Made by a program: the position numbers and the translations under genes. A stretch of 64,000 nucleotides of DNA from Morchella semilibera (Eukaryota > Ascomycota > Pezizomycetes > Pezizales > Morchellaceae), in the NCBI GenBank assembly GCA_009192285.1, contig WBVU01000017.1:372001-436000 (forward strand), given 5' to 3'. The notes beneath the pieces were generated by a model that did not search any database, had not been told where the DNA came from, and saw only the letters and a list, made by a program, of their open reading frames with translations. Below are positions 20,801 to 33,272 of this stretch, one piece after another; the first letter of the stretch is position 1, and each line of letters opens with the position of its first letter.

Positions 20801-23252
20801 GGGGTCAATGATCGTGAAAGCAAGTTTTTATCCCGATATGGGTTTATAATGGTGCATGCATGTATGCAGCATTCTGTCAATGCTTGGATTGGTTGATGCG
20901 AAGGCGTTTTCCTTCACATAAGGTACCCGTGATGATAGAAGTTATGGGCCGGAGCGCGCTTTCGGGGCTGGGGTGGGGGGGGGGGGGTTAATTATTTTGC
21001 GGGGTGAATGATTTGCTGGTTAGCTATGGAGCGTAGTTGACGGGTGATAGTGAAGTATCTGCGGAACTGTGAGAGGGGGAGAGCCTCTCTCGTCTTATAA
21101 TACACTTGTACTCACACTAGTACTAACTCCGCCGTAGACCCAATCGGTATTTCATTATGTGGTGTGGACTAATACATAAAATACTACATCTCCAACCACA
21201 CCAGAGTAGGGATGGGCACGAGACTAACTCCATACATACATACATGTATACTTACATGCAGGTAAATGTAGCTACTGCAGACTTCGCTGACTGGCCGAAA
21301 GAGCGGGTACATGCAGCAGTAGCCTACTTACATAATAGCAGGATAGGCGCGTTTAGTTGTACTCGGTCTGGGACTGTAAAGTGGCCTAGTGGTGGGCGGA
21401 CAAGACTAATATCGCTCGTCTCACTATTCTCGCGGTGAAGGTCCCCTATTGCCCCAAGGGGTTTTGGGGTCTCTCGAGACTTAGGTCTATCCCTCTTAAC
21501 TATCAAAGTCTTATATACTCCTGTTTTTCGCGTTTTGAGTCAATACTGTTATACGTTACATGACCACCGCCGAATGGTATATATATGAATATATATACAT
21601 ATAATCCATTTGTAGAGGTACCACTCTGGTCCATACCTTCCTGGACATAGCGGGGTCCCTCACCCTTGGAGCAACGGTTATTGGCTCCTTACTCCAGAGT
21701 CGGGCGTGCACCATGCATGGCTACCGCCACCTAAACCAACCCAAAGGAAAGCCACAGCTACGAAATTAAAGCAGCCCCCCCAAAAAATCAGCCCTTGGCA
21801 CGGATCCCGAGCACTGACTCTTTCTATATATAAACCCTCCCTAAATTTATCTTTTTTTCCCCTCTGTGGTTCTTAGCGGTGGGGCAAAAATACCCACTTC
21901 TCGTCCCCGGTAAACGGCTGGCGGAGAGATGGGTCCTTTTTTAAAAAAAGAAAAGAAAAAAGAAACCTACTGGCCTCTCCGAGGCCTTGAGGAGGTGAGT
22001 ATGTAGGTCACTCTAAGGAGGGTCCTCGCCTCCCCCTCTCCTCTCTCTACAGAGAGGATCGATCGAGGGCCCTTTTGTGTTAGATCCCCTTGACCCTCTT
22101 GCCCTCTCCTCTCCGCACTATGCGGATGGGAGGGGGCCTTTTTGCGTTTGGGTTCCCCAACGTACTAGCTATATCTTCCGCCCTCCACTATTATGGGGGA
22201 CAGAGGGACCTCTCTCTTCAGCTGCATGCATGCCTATGTTCTCGCCCCCCTCCGCCGTGGGAAGGACTTTTTTACGCCCCCATGCCTACCCCATACACAG
22301 TGAGCAACCACTACATCCCTACTCCTGCTCCGCTCTGGGTGTGGCCGAGGGTGCAGCAGCAGCAGCGCGGGCGTGTGTTATATAATTATGTCCCGCTTGC
22401 CAAGCCCGAGTGAGATCCCATGACGCATGTCAGTATGTACGTACCCAATCGAGTCATTACAGTCAAGGAGTGGGTTTCACGATTTTGTATCGAAATGTTT
22501 ACTGATATCGCGATATCGGTTTGCATAGTATATAGGTATATAGATAGAGACACCATAGTGAGTACATATAGGTAAGATACACCTCGGCCCTCCCCCAGCC
22601 CCACTAGATAGATGCATGCATCCTGATTATAGTGGTCGCCCACAAAAACAACCCCTCCCCCCCCAAAAAAAAAAAAAAAACACAGAAAGCACTATACAAA
22701 CGGGGGAACCAGAAAACAATATAAGATGAAAAGATGCATAATATAGAGACAACCACACCACAACCACCCAATCACCCAGCACGCACTCCCACATTTTTCC
22801 TCTAGCAATACGCACGATGCAGAACGAGTTATAAAAAAACACGGATCCCAACCCAACTAAACTAAACTAAACTATAGACAGTCAAAAGGAAAGAAAGTAG
22901 GAATGGAAGAAAAAGTAGATCTCTAATCTAGAACCTTGCGGTTGGCCCCTCTGTATGTCTGTTAACCCAAGAAATGTGAAGAAAAGTGAATATGAAACGG
23001 CAGGTGGTAGAGATACGTAGGCAGATGGGGGAGAGAGGAGACTCCCAAATTAACGCCCCAGCCCAACAACCATGGCCAGTGATGAAGCATAATAAAAAAA
23101 AAAAAGGAAAGAGAAATCCCAAACCATGGAAAACTAGCACAACCTCGCACCCGACCCTCACAAATGCAACAAATGCAACGACAGAAGGAAAAGGAAAATA
23201 AAAAAATAAAATAAAGGGAGAAAAAAGACCTCTAGTCGTACCATACCCACGC
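17881..23252. other. Intergenic region, no gene recognised
   Basis: None of the open frames here resembles a known protein or shows consistent splicing. There is a C19 run near 19553-19571, a G14 run near 20976-20989, a TA-rich stretch near 21578-21605 and poly-A runs near 22664-22680 and 23093-23104. The last 200 bases before 23253 are probably the 3' UTR of the flavoprotein gene. A degenerate, unclassifiable transposon cannot be excluded. Confidence 0.45.
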
Positions 23253-25294
23253 CTACCAAGTCTCCGCAATATACTGCCCCCCCTCCTTCTTCTTCGCCCA
23301 GAACTCCTTCGCGCCCTCCTCCGACAAACGGCCCTTCTCCATCGCCACCTTTACGAGGGAAGCCTCGACCCCCTCACCCATGCCCTTCGATGAGCCGCAG
23401 ACAAATACGCGCCCGTCGAGAGCATTGACAATGGACCATACGAGGTCGGCCTGCGCGATGACCTCCTCCTGTACGTAGCGGCCCGTACCGACGCGGGACT
23501 CGACAACCTTGCGGATCTTGTCTTCGTGCGCACCCCATTCACCCGAGTATAGCTCGTCGAGGAGTGAGTCGCGGACACCCTGGAGGACCCTGTTGTGATA
23601 CCACATGTTAGACCGACCACCCAACAGAGCAACAATCCAGAGAGGAACTACTCACCAGACTTTGTTCGCGCAGTTTGCGCTCTGTAACCTCCTCTGCACA
23701 AAGCCTCTAAACGGCGCAATACCGACCCCAGCACCAATAAGGAGCATCGGCCCATCCGAGACAAACTCCTTTGCGAGTGGGTTCGACATCAGTCCACGGA
23801 ACATAGGCACGCGGACCTCCGTCTCGCCGCCGTCCAGCATTCGGCGAGCACAGCGCTCAAAGAAGCCCGAGCCGACACCGGTGCGTTTCCCATCGCGCCA
23901 GTTCTCGGGGCACTCGTGCACAGAGACGGCGATCTCGATGATGCGGCGGTGTGCGAAGCGCGACTCGTGAGGGTCGTTTGAGAGCGAATAGAAGCGCGGC
24001 ATGAGCGTTTTGAGGTTGCACAGGAGGTGCTCGAAGCTCGGCTTCGAGGACGGGAACGCATTCAGCAGCTGCAGAAGCGATACATACGGCCCGGTCCGGA
24101 GTCTAAGCGAAAACCGGCGGTTAATCAAAGGATCTGATAAGGAAGATCACTGATAATAAAAAAAAAGGGTGGGGGCGGGAGGTGGTGATTGGTCCAACCG
24201 ATCAGAGGGGGATGACTTACTCGCAGAACGCGGCTTGGCCCTGCTTGGAGCACAGATAAAGGAGAATTGTCTTCTCGTTCTCATCCGCGGCATACTCTGC
24301 CATGAGACGGAGGATATTCTTTGTGGGGGCGTACGACTGGACATCAACAGTCCAGGTGAGGAGCTCTCTTCGGGTGGTTATCAGAGCCCGTTCTTGTTCC
24401 TGGCCCCAGATCGTGGGCCAGCGTCCGCCCTGCGTATGCAGGGTGACGGGTGCATCACGCTCCGCGGCGGGGATCCCAAGAAGGTCGAAGATCTCGTCAA
24501 CGGTGTCGAAGTTGTTGGGTGCACAGATCCCTATTGCGCCACCCACGCGGAAGTCAACGCCCTCAAGCTCTTCCGGGTAGTCGGTAACGTCAAGATCAAA
24601 GTGGTATGTCCTCTTCTCGGCACCGGGCTTAGTTAACTCTCGGGTACCATCGATCTTGGCAGAGAAAACGCTGTATGGTGGATGCGGCGAGACGAATGTT
24701 GGCGGATGGGTGTACGCCCGTCGATTTGTGGATAGCCATCTCACCATTGGTTGTAGTAGCACTGTTGGTGGTAGTGGTAGCACCATTGGTAGTATTACCA
24801 ACGACTGTTGTAGCCTCCACTGGGAGCAGCGAGATCGTTTGTGATGGGAGAGCGGTAATACCCGTCAACCTAGCCCTCGAATTGAGCGGAGCCAAATTAA
24901 GGTTCAGGCTCCTAAACGCCCTATTATCGGGAGTCGCAATTGCTGGTCTCGGCGCAAGCGAGACCGATTTCCCGACCTGATTCCCAGGCAATCTACAACA
25001 ACCGCCACCACAGCAGCCACCGTTCGCCAGGTTCGTCGCCGAGGAGTCGCTCAGCAGATCGTGGGAGACGAGTGTGAAAGAGGGGCGGCGGGGCTTCGCC
25101 GAGCGGGTAAAGTCAATGCCGAGGATAGGATTCTTCATCTTCTTGATGAGGCTGTTGACCTGCAGGTCCGTTGCGTCCTTGCCATTGACGGCGGGGGGAT
25201 TGACGGAAGCAGTGGGGAGATTGTGGGGTTCCTCGGGGATGCTCTTTTGCACAGCCGTGACAGGACCTGGACTGGGGTACTTAGAGTTCACCAT
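23253..25294 (-). CDS. NADPH-dependent flavoprotein reductase, CPR/sulfite-reductase type FAD domain without FMN domain
   Basis: Members of this fold pass electrons from NADPH through FAD. Three coding blocks were placed: 25294-24221, 24102-23656 and 23589-23253, with introns of 118 and 66 nt whose splicing restores FCELRTGPYVSLLQLLNAFPS and KVWVLQGVRDSLLDELY. Visible motifs are the FAD-binding RFYSLSN, NADPH-binding LLIGAGVGIAPFRGF, VFVCGSSKGMGEGV and a C-terminal aromatic (AETW) as in P450 reductases. There is no flavodoxin domain. Instead the N-terminal 200 residues are low complexity with a cysteine cluster, GGCCGGGCC. The frame changes by +1 somewhere in 24650-24870, in an ACC-rich low-complexity stretch; a short intron (for example GTATTACC..CAACAG) or an indel could explain it. 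Estimated product is 580-620 residues. The electron acceptor is unknown. Confidence 0.8.
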
Positions 25295-28200
25295 GGAGGA
25301 GGACGGTCTGGTAAGTGAAGGTGAGGAGGGTAGGTGGACGTGGTGGTGGGAGACTTGGGGAGAGAGTACATCGGCTGTGTGTAGATTAGGTGGGGGGGGG
25401 GAAAGAATTAGTCAGGTTCAAACAGGATTCGAACGGAATCAACGACACTAAGGGAAGGGCTTTTCTCTTTTTCTCCTTCTAGGCAGACAGGGAGGTATAT
25501 ACATGTAGTAGTAGTAGAAAGAAGCACTTACTCATTGTTGCGGCCCGAGGAAGCGAACGAAATAATAGTTGTGTTTTTATTTTTGACACTGTGAATACGA
25601 TACGAGATTGGTTCAACTGAAAAGAAGAATGAGAAAAACAAAAGGTAGAGAGAGTATATGCAAATGTAAATAGCGTATATGTATAGAAGGAGGAGGAGAA
25701 GAAGAAGAAGAAAGAGAACAGAGAGACCGGAATAGAACAAGAGTAATAAAGGGGAGAAAAGAGCACACTTTATTGGAATTTCACTCTGTTGAGGGGAGGG
25801 GCCTGTCTGGTGTTGCCCTGGCCCATGGATGCGTCTCTTTATTCTAGCGCTTTGCTGATCCTCCTGTCCTGTCCTGTTGCCACCTCCACACAATCAGGTA
25901 AGGCAAGGCAAAAGGGAAAAAAAAAAAAATCTGCCTGCCTGCCGAGCTTATCAAACTCTCCCTCAACCACTATCACCTGCACCCCCTCCCCCCTATTTGT
26001 TTCGATATCACCTGTGCCGAAAACTAGGCGGCTGCAGGTAGATTCAACATCATCGTCATGCCATATCTAACCTTTTATAATAGAATAATTCTTTGTCCCC
26101 CCCAATCTTCCCCCTTTTGGTAGCCCAAGGCATCGTTCGTTGTTGAGGACAACTCGGTTGGCAATTATTCGCTCTCCATAATCATTCATCCATCGGCTCA
26201 CTCTTATCCTGGATGGCCGGGGAGAATACATGTATGTATGCTGTAAGTATATGTATGTCTGTGTGTGAGATTACGGAGAAATGAGCAAAGGCTTAGAAAT
26301 GGTGTCCCGAATATCGTTTCCCGCTCCGAGCCCCCCCAAACCAAACCCAAACCTAAACGCTGGAAGCATCTCATAGAAAGGAGGAGAAACGATAAACCCT
26401 ACATACATCATATGTAAAAAAAAAAATACTCTCTACAAATCTTCTCATAAGTATAACACAACCATGACCTCACCTGATCCCCCGCGTCCATCCCCATCCC
26501 CCATCCCCCCACAAAAGAAAATATCTAAGGCGGAAAAAAAAAATTTTTGTTGAAGCTGATGCGGCGATGCCACCGCCCCCTATCAGATCAAACTAGATTT
26601 CACGCTAGCCCGCCAACCTTCCCTATCAGATTAAAACTAGTATTCTCCGAGTGTTCCGCGGGGATTGGGCGGTACTGGCATGATCTGATAACTTTATTTG
26701 ACCTCCCTATTTTTCCCGAAAACCTTACTTTCACCGGCTAACAGACAACCAATGAAGCTCGGTTCCTTGCATGCGCGTGTTTCTGCTTCCTTCTATCCAG
26801 GCTGCTGCTGCTGCTGCACGCCAGACAGGACAGACGGGAAGGAAAGATAGAGGATGGGTACATACATAGGGTACCTAGACGGATGGGTCAAATTTTTTTC
26901 CACACATAAACCCCTTCTCCCAGAATAAGCAATATGTAACCCCAGTCCACTCCACTTCAATCGGCCGGCCGCGATATCGACCACCACCAATGTCAATGTC
27001 ATCGTCATCAATCCCATCAATCTCGTTTCAATCTGTTTCAATTCCTCGCTGACGCGGACTCCATTGAGTGGGTACATGTGTGTATCCTTTTTTTTTTTGC
27101 CCGCTCACGCGGGGTGGTCGGACCGAACATTTTTTTTCCTTCGCTTAAAGCACATACAGTACATGTACTCTATGTCGAGCGAGGGAATTGGAGGAGGGAA
27201 TTGAGGGTTCGCGTCAAATAAACAGGCGCCAAGAAGAGTGTACGTACGCGTTTTGATGCTCTACCTGCCTGTAGCTATAGTCATGTTGGTATACATACTC
27301 TATGCCCTCCATTGATCCGAGGTGTTTAACTGTACCTCAACCGGAGGCTCATCTTCATGTGGAGTACTGTAGATACATGTACTCTACATGTACTTGTACC
27401 TCCACTCTACTCTATCCCAGGTGTTACGTGCGCGCCGGGAGCAATACATACATGTACTTACGTACCCCTAATGTCAATCAGGAGGGTTATGCATACATGT
27501 ACGTACATGTGCTACGCTGCATTAATATATTTATACATACATGTACCCATACCCTAAGTCTTAAGAATACATGTACTATCACCACCTAGATTATATTAGA
27601 GGACAGGCCCACAGCATCGGGAAGGGAGCCGGCTGCTTGGTGTTTGAACGACTGACTTCTCGGGCCATTGAAGGCCGTGCACAATTGGGTCATTAGATAC
27701 ATGTACTTGTGCTAGGTGGTATATTGGTTTATGCACTTATACTTACATGTATGTTTGGGGGGAGGGGAAGGGGGCGAACCATTGCGGCGCACGCGTGGGG
27801 TAACTATAGAGGAATCCCAGGGAACCAGGTGATGGGCCGATAACTCAGCAGAAAACGCTCACCCCCCTCTCCTCCCCCTTTTTTCTCTTCCTGGGGGGGC
27901 GTGACAAGAAGGTGATAAATTATAAAGGGCACAAAAGGATACAAGTACATGTAGGTACATGTAGACATAAGATTTGTGGATCGTGAACTTAGAGCCACAA
28001 ACTGACTCGTATCATTTCATTTCGCGGTTCCCGACGGATCAATTAACTCTGCCAAGATCGAGTGATTCTTAGTGATTAAATGAAGATGATGAGATATGAC
28101 ATGTTTACTATTTACATATACTTGTGCTACTGTTGATTACTGTGGCTGCGGTGTCAGCCCGCTTTCAGCCACAAATACTGTCAGAGTCAGAGCTTACATA

Positions 28201-28364
28201 TGAAGAAGCTACATACATATACATGATGTACTTGTAGATATCACCACTCATCCACTCCCCCCATCTACATACAAATATCCATCTATCTAGTCATTCTCAC
28301 AAAATCCCACTCTTCCTCCCCTTCCCCTTCCCTCCTCCCCTTCCCTTCTTCATCCCCTCTCTCT
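25295..28364. other. Intergenic region, no gene recognised; TACATGTA-rich
   Basis: The proximal part (to about 25540) probably includes the 5' UTR of the flavoprotein gene, with a possible leader intron (see findings). The rest has no coding signal. The octamer TACATGTA or its core ACATGTA recurs densely at about 27165-27965. The 60 bases before 28365 are CT-rich, typical of a fungal promoter or leader. Confidence 0.5.
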
Positions 28365-29542
28365 ATGCCCAGGAAACATCTTCCAAAGTTCCTAAAGTCC
28401 CAAGTTAATCTTTATACCTCCCACGCATCTTCCTCTTCTTCTTCCTCCCCCCAAAATGCATCTACTGCCACAACTACCAAGGATCAAAGCGTGAATGACC
28501 TCCTCGCCCATCTCCGCATCTCTCAACCCAACACAGACGCCCCCCGGCGCCAGATTAGCACAACTCGGTCCGTTCCTCCATCTCTTCAACAAATCCTTGC
28601 CAACGCCGACCCCCCGCCACCCCCACGTCCCCGCATCCAAGTCGGTATCCCCCGGCGGAACCGCATCCCCGGCCCCCCGCCACCAGCATCATGGCTCGCG
28701 CCGCCCGAAGAGGTCTCTGAAGAACCGGTATTTTGCGCACAAGAGCCTACACTAGCCACGACGTCCATCACCTCCCAGACCTACCAGACATCGCGCCTCA
28801 CCGCCTCGCCCACGCAGCGCTTGTCGAGGTCGCACAGAACTGGGATTTCCACACCGTGTACGACCAGCACTACCTTTACGCCCTCCGTCCCGGCTCAAGG
28901 CACTCCTCTTATCCTACATCGCCGCGCACGATCCCGGCGCCCTCCGCCCCGACCACCTCCGCCTTCTCTTCCGTGACGATGACGATGAGGACTTTACGCA
29001 TCTAGATTTGTCGCGGGCGCTCGGTCCTAGCCTGACATTCAAGGATCTCCGTAGTCTTTTCTTGGAGAAAAGGGTCGCGGCGGTAGCATCGCCAGTCACC
29101 GACGACTGGGATATTGCTACGGCTACGCCGGGACGTGCACGATTTGCGGGCGTGACGCACTTGTCGCTAGCGTGGCCGGCGGCATCTGAAGCGTCGTGGG
29201 CAAGACTGATGGCGTTTGTGCAGTGTGTGCCGACGATCACTCATCTGTCGCTTGCGGGTGGGTGCGCCCGGGCGAACCGGGGTGTTGAGACGGTTTGCGA
29301 GGTTACTGCTTTGCCTCAAGTGGCTGGATGTGTCAGATTGTCCGGCGGCGTTGTATGAGGCGCTGAAGGAGGTTGAGTGGGATCGGGCCTGGAGGGGTGT
29401 GGAGACGGTGGTATGTAGACAGGGCGAGGAGATACCGGACAAGGTTAGAGAGGAGAGGGATAGAGTGGTGGATGAGTTGAGAGGGAGTATTAGGGCGGTG
29501 AGAACTGAGATGGGGGGTAAGTGGTGTAATGTTGTAAAGTGA
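28365..29542 (+). CDS. Uncharacterised conserved-looking protein with LRR-like segments, frame broken three times
   Basis: I do not recognise the family. The ATG at 28365 follows a CT-rich leader and opens a frame with a Ser-rich and Pro-rich N-terminus (MPRKHLPKFLKSQVNLYT). Coding character then moves between frames: TRAYTSHDVHHLPDLPDIAPHRLAHAALVEVAQNWDF..YLYALRP, then RLKALLLSYIAAHDPGALRPDHLRLLF..FTHLDLSRALGP..HLSLAWP..ITHLSLAGG, then RRFARLLLCLKWLDVSDCPAALYEAL and a basic/acidic C-terminus. The HLDLS, HLSLA and WLDVS spacing suggests leucine-rich repeats. Changes occur near 28731 (T4), 28891 (CCC) and 29250-29265 (GGG). Correcting for -1, -1 and +1 gives a length divisible by three (about 392 residues). 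It is either a gene with sequence errors or a recent pseudogene. Confidence 0.6.
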
Positions 29543-32500
29543 TACATCGAGTGAGATTATATGATCTCAATTAGCAGATCATGCTTCTTGAAATTATATT
29601 GCAGTAACTAGCAGTAAAGCCTTTTCCTCAACAGCTGGGCATCCGCTTGAATATCTATCGCAATATAAGTCGTCATCCTAAGCTCAAGCCGTGTACTGTG
29701 ATTAGCCTACATCTCTTCTTATCCCAAAACACAGGACTAGACAGAAGGGTAGTCTAGTCGATCTGAAAGATGTGATATTAACCCATCAATTTACCGTACT
29801 CCTTTACCAGCAAATGAAAGAGAAAACCCAAGTACCCAAGGCGAGGATCTTTTATAGGAGAGCGCCCTCAGAGTAGCTTTGTTGAAAAAAAAAAAGTTCT
29901 CATAGGATCGGGCTACGTAGTAGAATATACTGAATCTACCTGTCCCTTTAATTCCATCGTCTCCTGTGGCGGGTTAATTGTATGCCGGTGAGAAGGGCAC
30001 AGGTGGCTGTTTATATGTAGTCTTGAGATTATATGGAGTTTGAGTAACCAAAAAGACTAGGCTCAATTAGATGTAAGAATCCCACGAGACGAGCCGGCTC
30101 ATGGGATAGGCTTGAACAGAGCATAAGAGCCCAAGCCTCCTCCGTACGAGACGAGCTTGAGGTATTACGACCACTTTTGGCTTCGCTTGGGCCTGTCTTG
30201 GCTATCCAAGGGCTTGATAGTCACTTTATGAACTATCCCACACTCGGCTAGGTATTTTGCAATATCTCATCTGGTGTCCTTCCTATGGCGCATAAACATT
30301 ACCCTGTCGCGTGTCCCGGGAACTTGATCGTTACAGCGCGCGGTGGTTTCCCCAATATGTATTGGTAGAAAAACAGATTCATTCCATCAAAGAATACCAC
30401 GAACTCGAGCTCTTGGAAATGAGACGGGACGAGTCAAGCCCGTGCTTTGAGATCGTCTTGGATAGGCTCAGGACGGGGAAACACCCACTGTATCTTAATT
30501 TTCCAGTATACATTGCTTCCCGCTAGCGAACCATTTCCTCGCAGGTATATGGTTTATTTTTGGATTTGGAGGTTAGAGATGTGTATAGAGAATTTTCTAT
30601 TACTATGGTCTTGACCGTTAGCCTGGCTTGCTGGCTCTGGAAGATTTGTGGTGGGGTTTGGGTACACTGGGGGGTAGAATAGAGAGAGAGAGAGAAAGGT
30701 GATGTGAGAGGTTTTTATAGCCAATCAACCGGATTGGATGAACAAAACTTCCTAAATAATATATAATCGGATATGTCTATCAGCGATATTACAATACTAG
30801 TTCAAGCCCTTGTGGTGCAAAGCTCCCCTTCGAGTTGTACTAAAACAGCTGGGCTTAGCCACTAACTGTTGACAAAAAAAAGTTTGATGCGTCCTATTAA
30901 GATAAGAGCTCAAGGCTAGCTCTGCCAATCGGGCTCCGGTTCCATTTGTTCGGTAATCCGCTTCTTTGGGCATTAGGTGAGTTTAGATAGACTTGTGCCG
31001 GAAAACGGTTCGTACATACATGTACATGTGTTCATGTCCTAGCCCCCTTGTTATGCCTGTAGTCTATTTTAGTGCGGTGCAGAGGGGCTCGGCCTAGGAC
31101 AAACATTACATGTAGTTTTTGAGATTTTTCAATGTAAGGTCCGGTCTCATAACGCATAATTATATAAAGGCTTAAGCGTTGCCTTTAGCGCTGAATGACT
31201 ACATATACCGTTTGACTCCCATATAATTCACAAGTCGACCATAGGAGCCGATTTCAGGTGCCCTAGGGTCGGGAGGGTTGCTCGCTGTCGCAGCCAGAGA
31301 GCCGTGCCAGTAGAAACTGTTTCCTCCCTGCCCCGCTTTCCTTTTATTTGGCTGATGAATTACGGTATTCTTCTCCTACACTTGAGCGCCTCCCAGTCTA
31401 CACCACCGTCATAATCAACACCCCAATGTGCTCCTATATATACCCGTTACTCCCTACATCTTATTAGCCCTTATATTCCATCTATCCAATTAAAGACCTC
31501 CCGCGTAGAAATCCTCTGGGTCTTCCCCTAGAGTACCTACCCAATAGAAGGAGCGATCTACCAGGTCCGTTAGTTCAACGGTATAAGTTAGATTTTACCC
31601 TACATTATAAGTAGTATCTTTACTCACCAAAATGTCCTAGGCGGGGCTATCATCAAGGTGGAGGGTTAATTTTTCATACACGCTCCTAACGACCCACCAC
31701 TTCATTTGCAGTGCAGCCTGTGGATAAGTTATAATTATACTCATGGGTGGCTGCAGCTGTTATGGTAGCTTTGGCTTCGGAACAGCAGGAAGTAGGGTTC
31801 CAGTGTAGTTGAACATCTGAAATGATATTTTCATGCATGCTCAATCTTTCTTTTAAACGGATGTGCACAATAAACATTTGTTCCCTCTTCATTCTAGATC
31901 TCTCATCGAGGGTTAGTATCTCTATGCTATGCATGTACGTCAAGTACATGTAGTTACTATTAGACATTTTTGCTAGCATTGTTTCCTTTGTTCATGCTTT
32001 TAGTTCTGGGAAGAAGGTTTTACCTGTCTCCGGTAGAGGGGGTGGGACGAGGATTTTCATTAATCTCCGGGTCGCATGTCTAAAGTATCAATCAATCATT
32101 CAACCAGCTAGCATTAGCATGTATGAAATATAAATAAATAGATAAATGAGCCGGCGTCAGCCTCGGTGTCGAGCTCGAGTGATAGCCTGTGACCGATACC
32201 TCGCTGGATCATTGAAAGCCTCCTTAGCCGCGTATGGGGAGTATGGGAGGAGTAAGGGAATTTCTGGGCTATTAGTCCTCAATCATTAATGACTATCGCA
32301 CTTAGCTATAGCTCATCTATTATTGGCCTCGATGGTATCTAGATATTTATTAGATTGAATTATTACGTTCATGAAACTAATGACAGTCCGACAGGATGCT
32401 TACATCCCGCGTCTCACATCACCTATTGCTCCGACGTTTGGTCCAACAACCTCGCCATACACGATGGACGGCAGCCTTCGAATCCTATTATGTCTGACAT

Positions 32501-33272
32501 CTATTATATCATGATGAATTCCCTACATAGATATACTGCTCTTCTAAACATGGGTTGGGAGCCGGGGCGCAGCGGGAATACCTGTAGGATCATTTCCCTA
32601 TGTCCGAGGCATGCAGTGCCAACCCTGGAGGGGAACTCACCAAACCGCTATATATCTTGCAGGGTACAGTTCAATCCTTCGTGTCTTTATATTTATCCTA
32701 CATGGGCGTTTCTACTACTGGTTCTTTCGGCGGGTCTTCATCTCGACAAATTCCATCAGCTATATGAGGCTGCGGGGGGGGGGGGGAAAGGTCGGATCGG
32801 ACGAAGTGGGTACACCATATGAACCTCGATCGAAAGTACTAGGGAAAGAAACCTCGAGGGCTTCATAGGACAGTAAACCAGATTGCGCGTGTTTTTAGGC
32901 ACGCTATAATGCAAAGACTTGCACCTTGTAAGTGAGGGTTAAAGCATCAATTCAGCATGGTACCTCATAAGTGTTGTTAGGAAGCCCAATAATATCCGGT
33001 TTCCACCGATTGCCGAGGATGATCTCTTTGGGATACACGTAGTATAATCCTTGCTTCGGTTCATCAATATACCCGAGACTGCGGGTAAGGTTATGATAGA
33101 GCGGCATTAAACCGAAAGGCCAGTTTGCACGCATGTTTAGTCTCAAGAGGTAGCCATACATACAGATTTGGGGGTGGGGGTGGGGGTCGCATTATTATTC
33201 ATCAGAAACCATATACAACTTAAAACAACCTAAAAGTCCAACAAATACACATTAAAGATATAATTCTCGGAA
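29543..33272. other. Intergenic region, no gene recognised
   Basis: No frame shows family similarity. The region is moderately AT-rich, has a G11 run near 32766 and a second copy of the 19-base motif GAGTGATAGCCTGTGACCG at 32177-32195. The part near 33180-33272 is probably the LOA1 3' UTR. Confidence 0.45.

Noticed and set aside
31560-31640. Sequence resembling a tRNA 5' half (GTCCGTTAGTTCAACGGTATAAG)
   Set aside because: No matching anticodon stem, T-arm or acceptor stem could be paired downstream.
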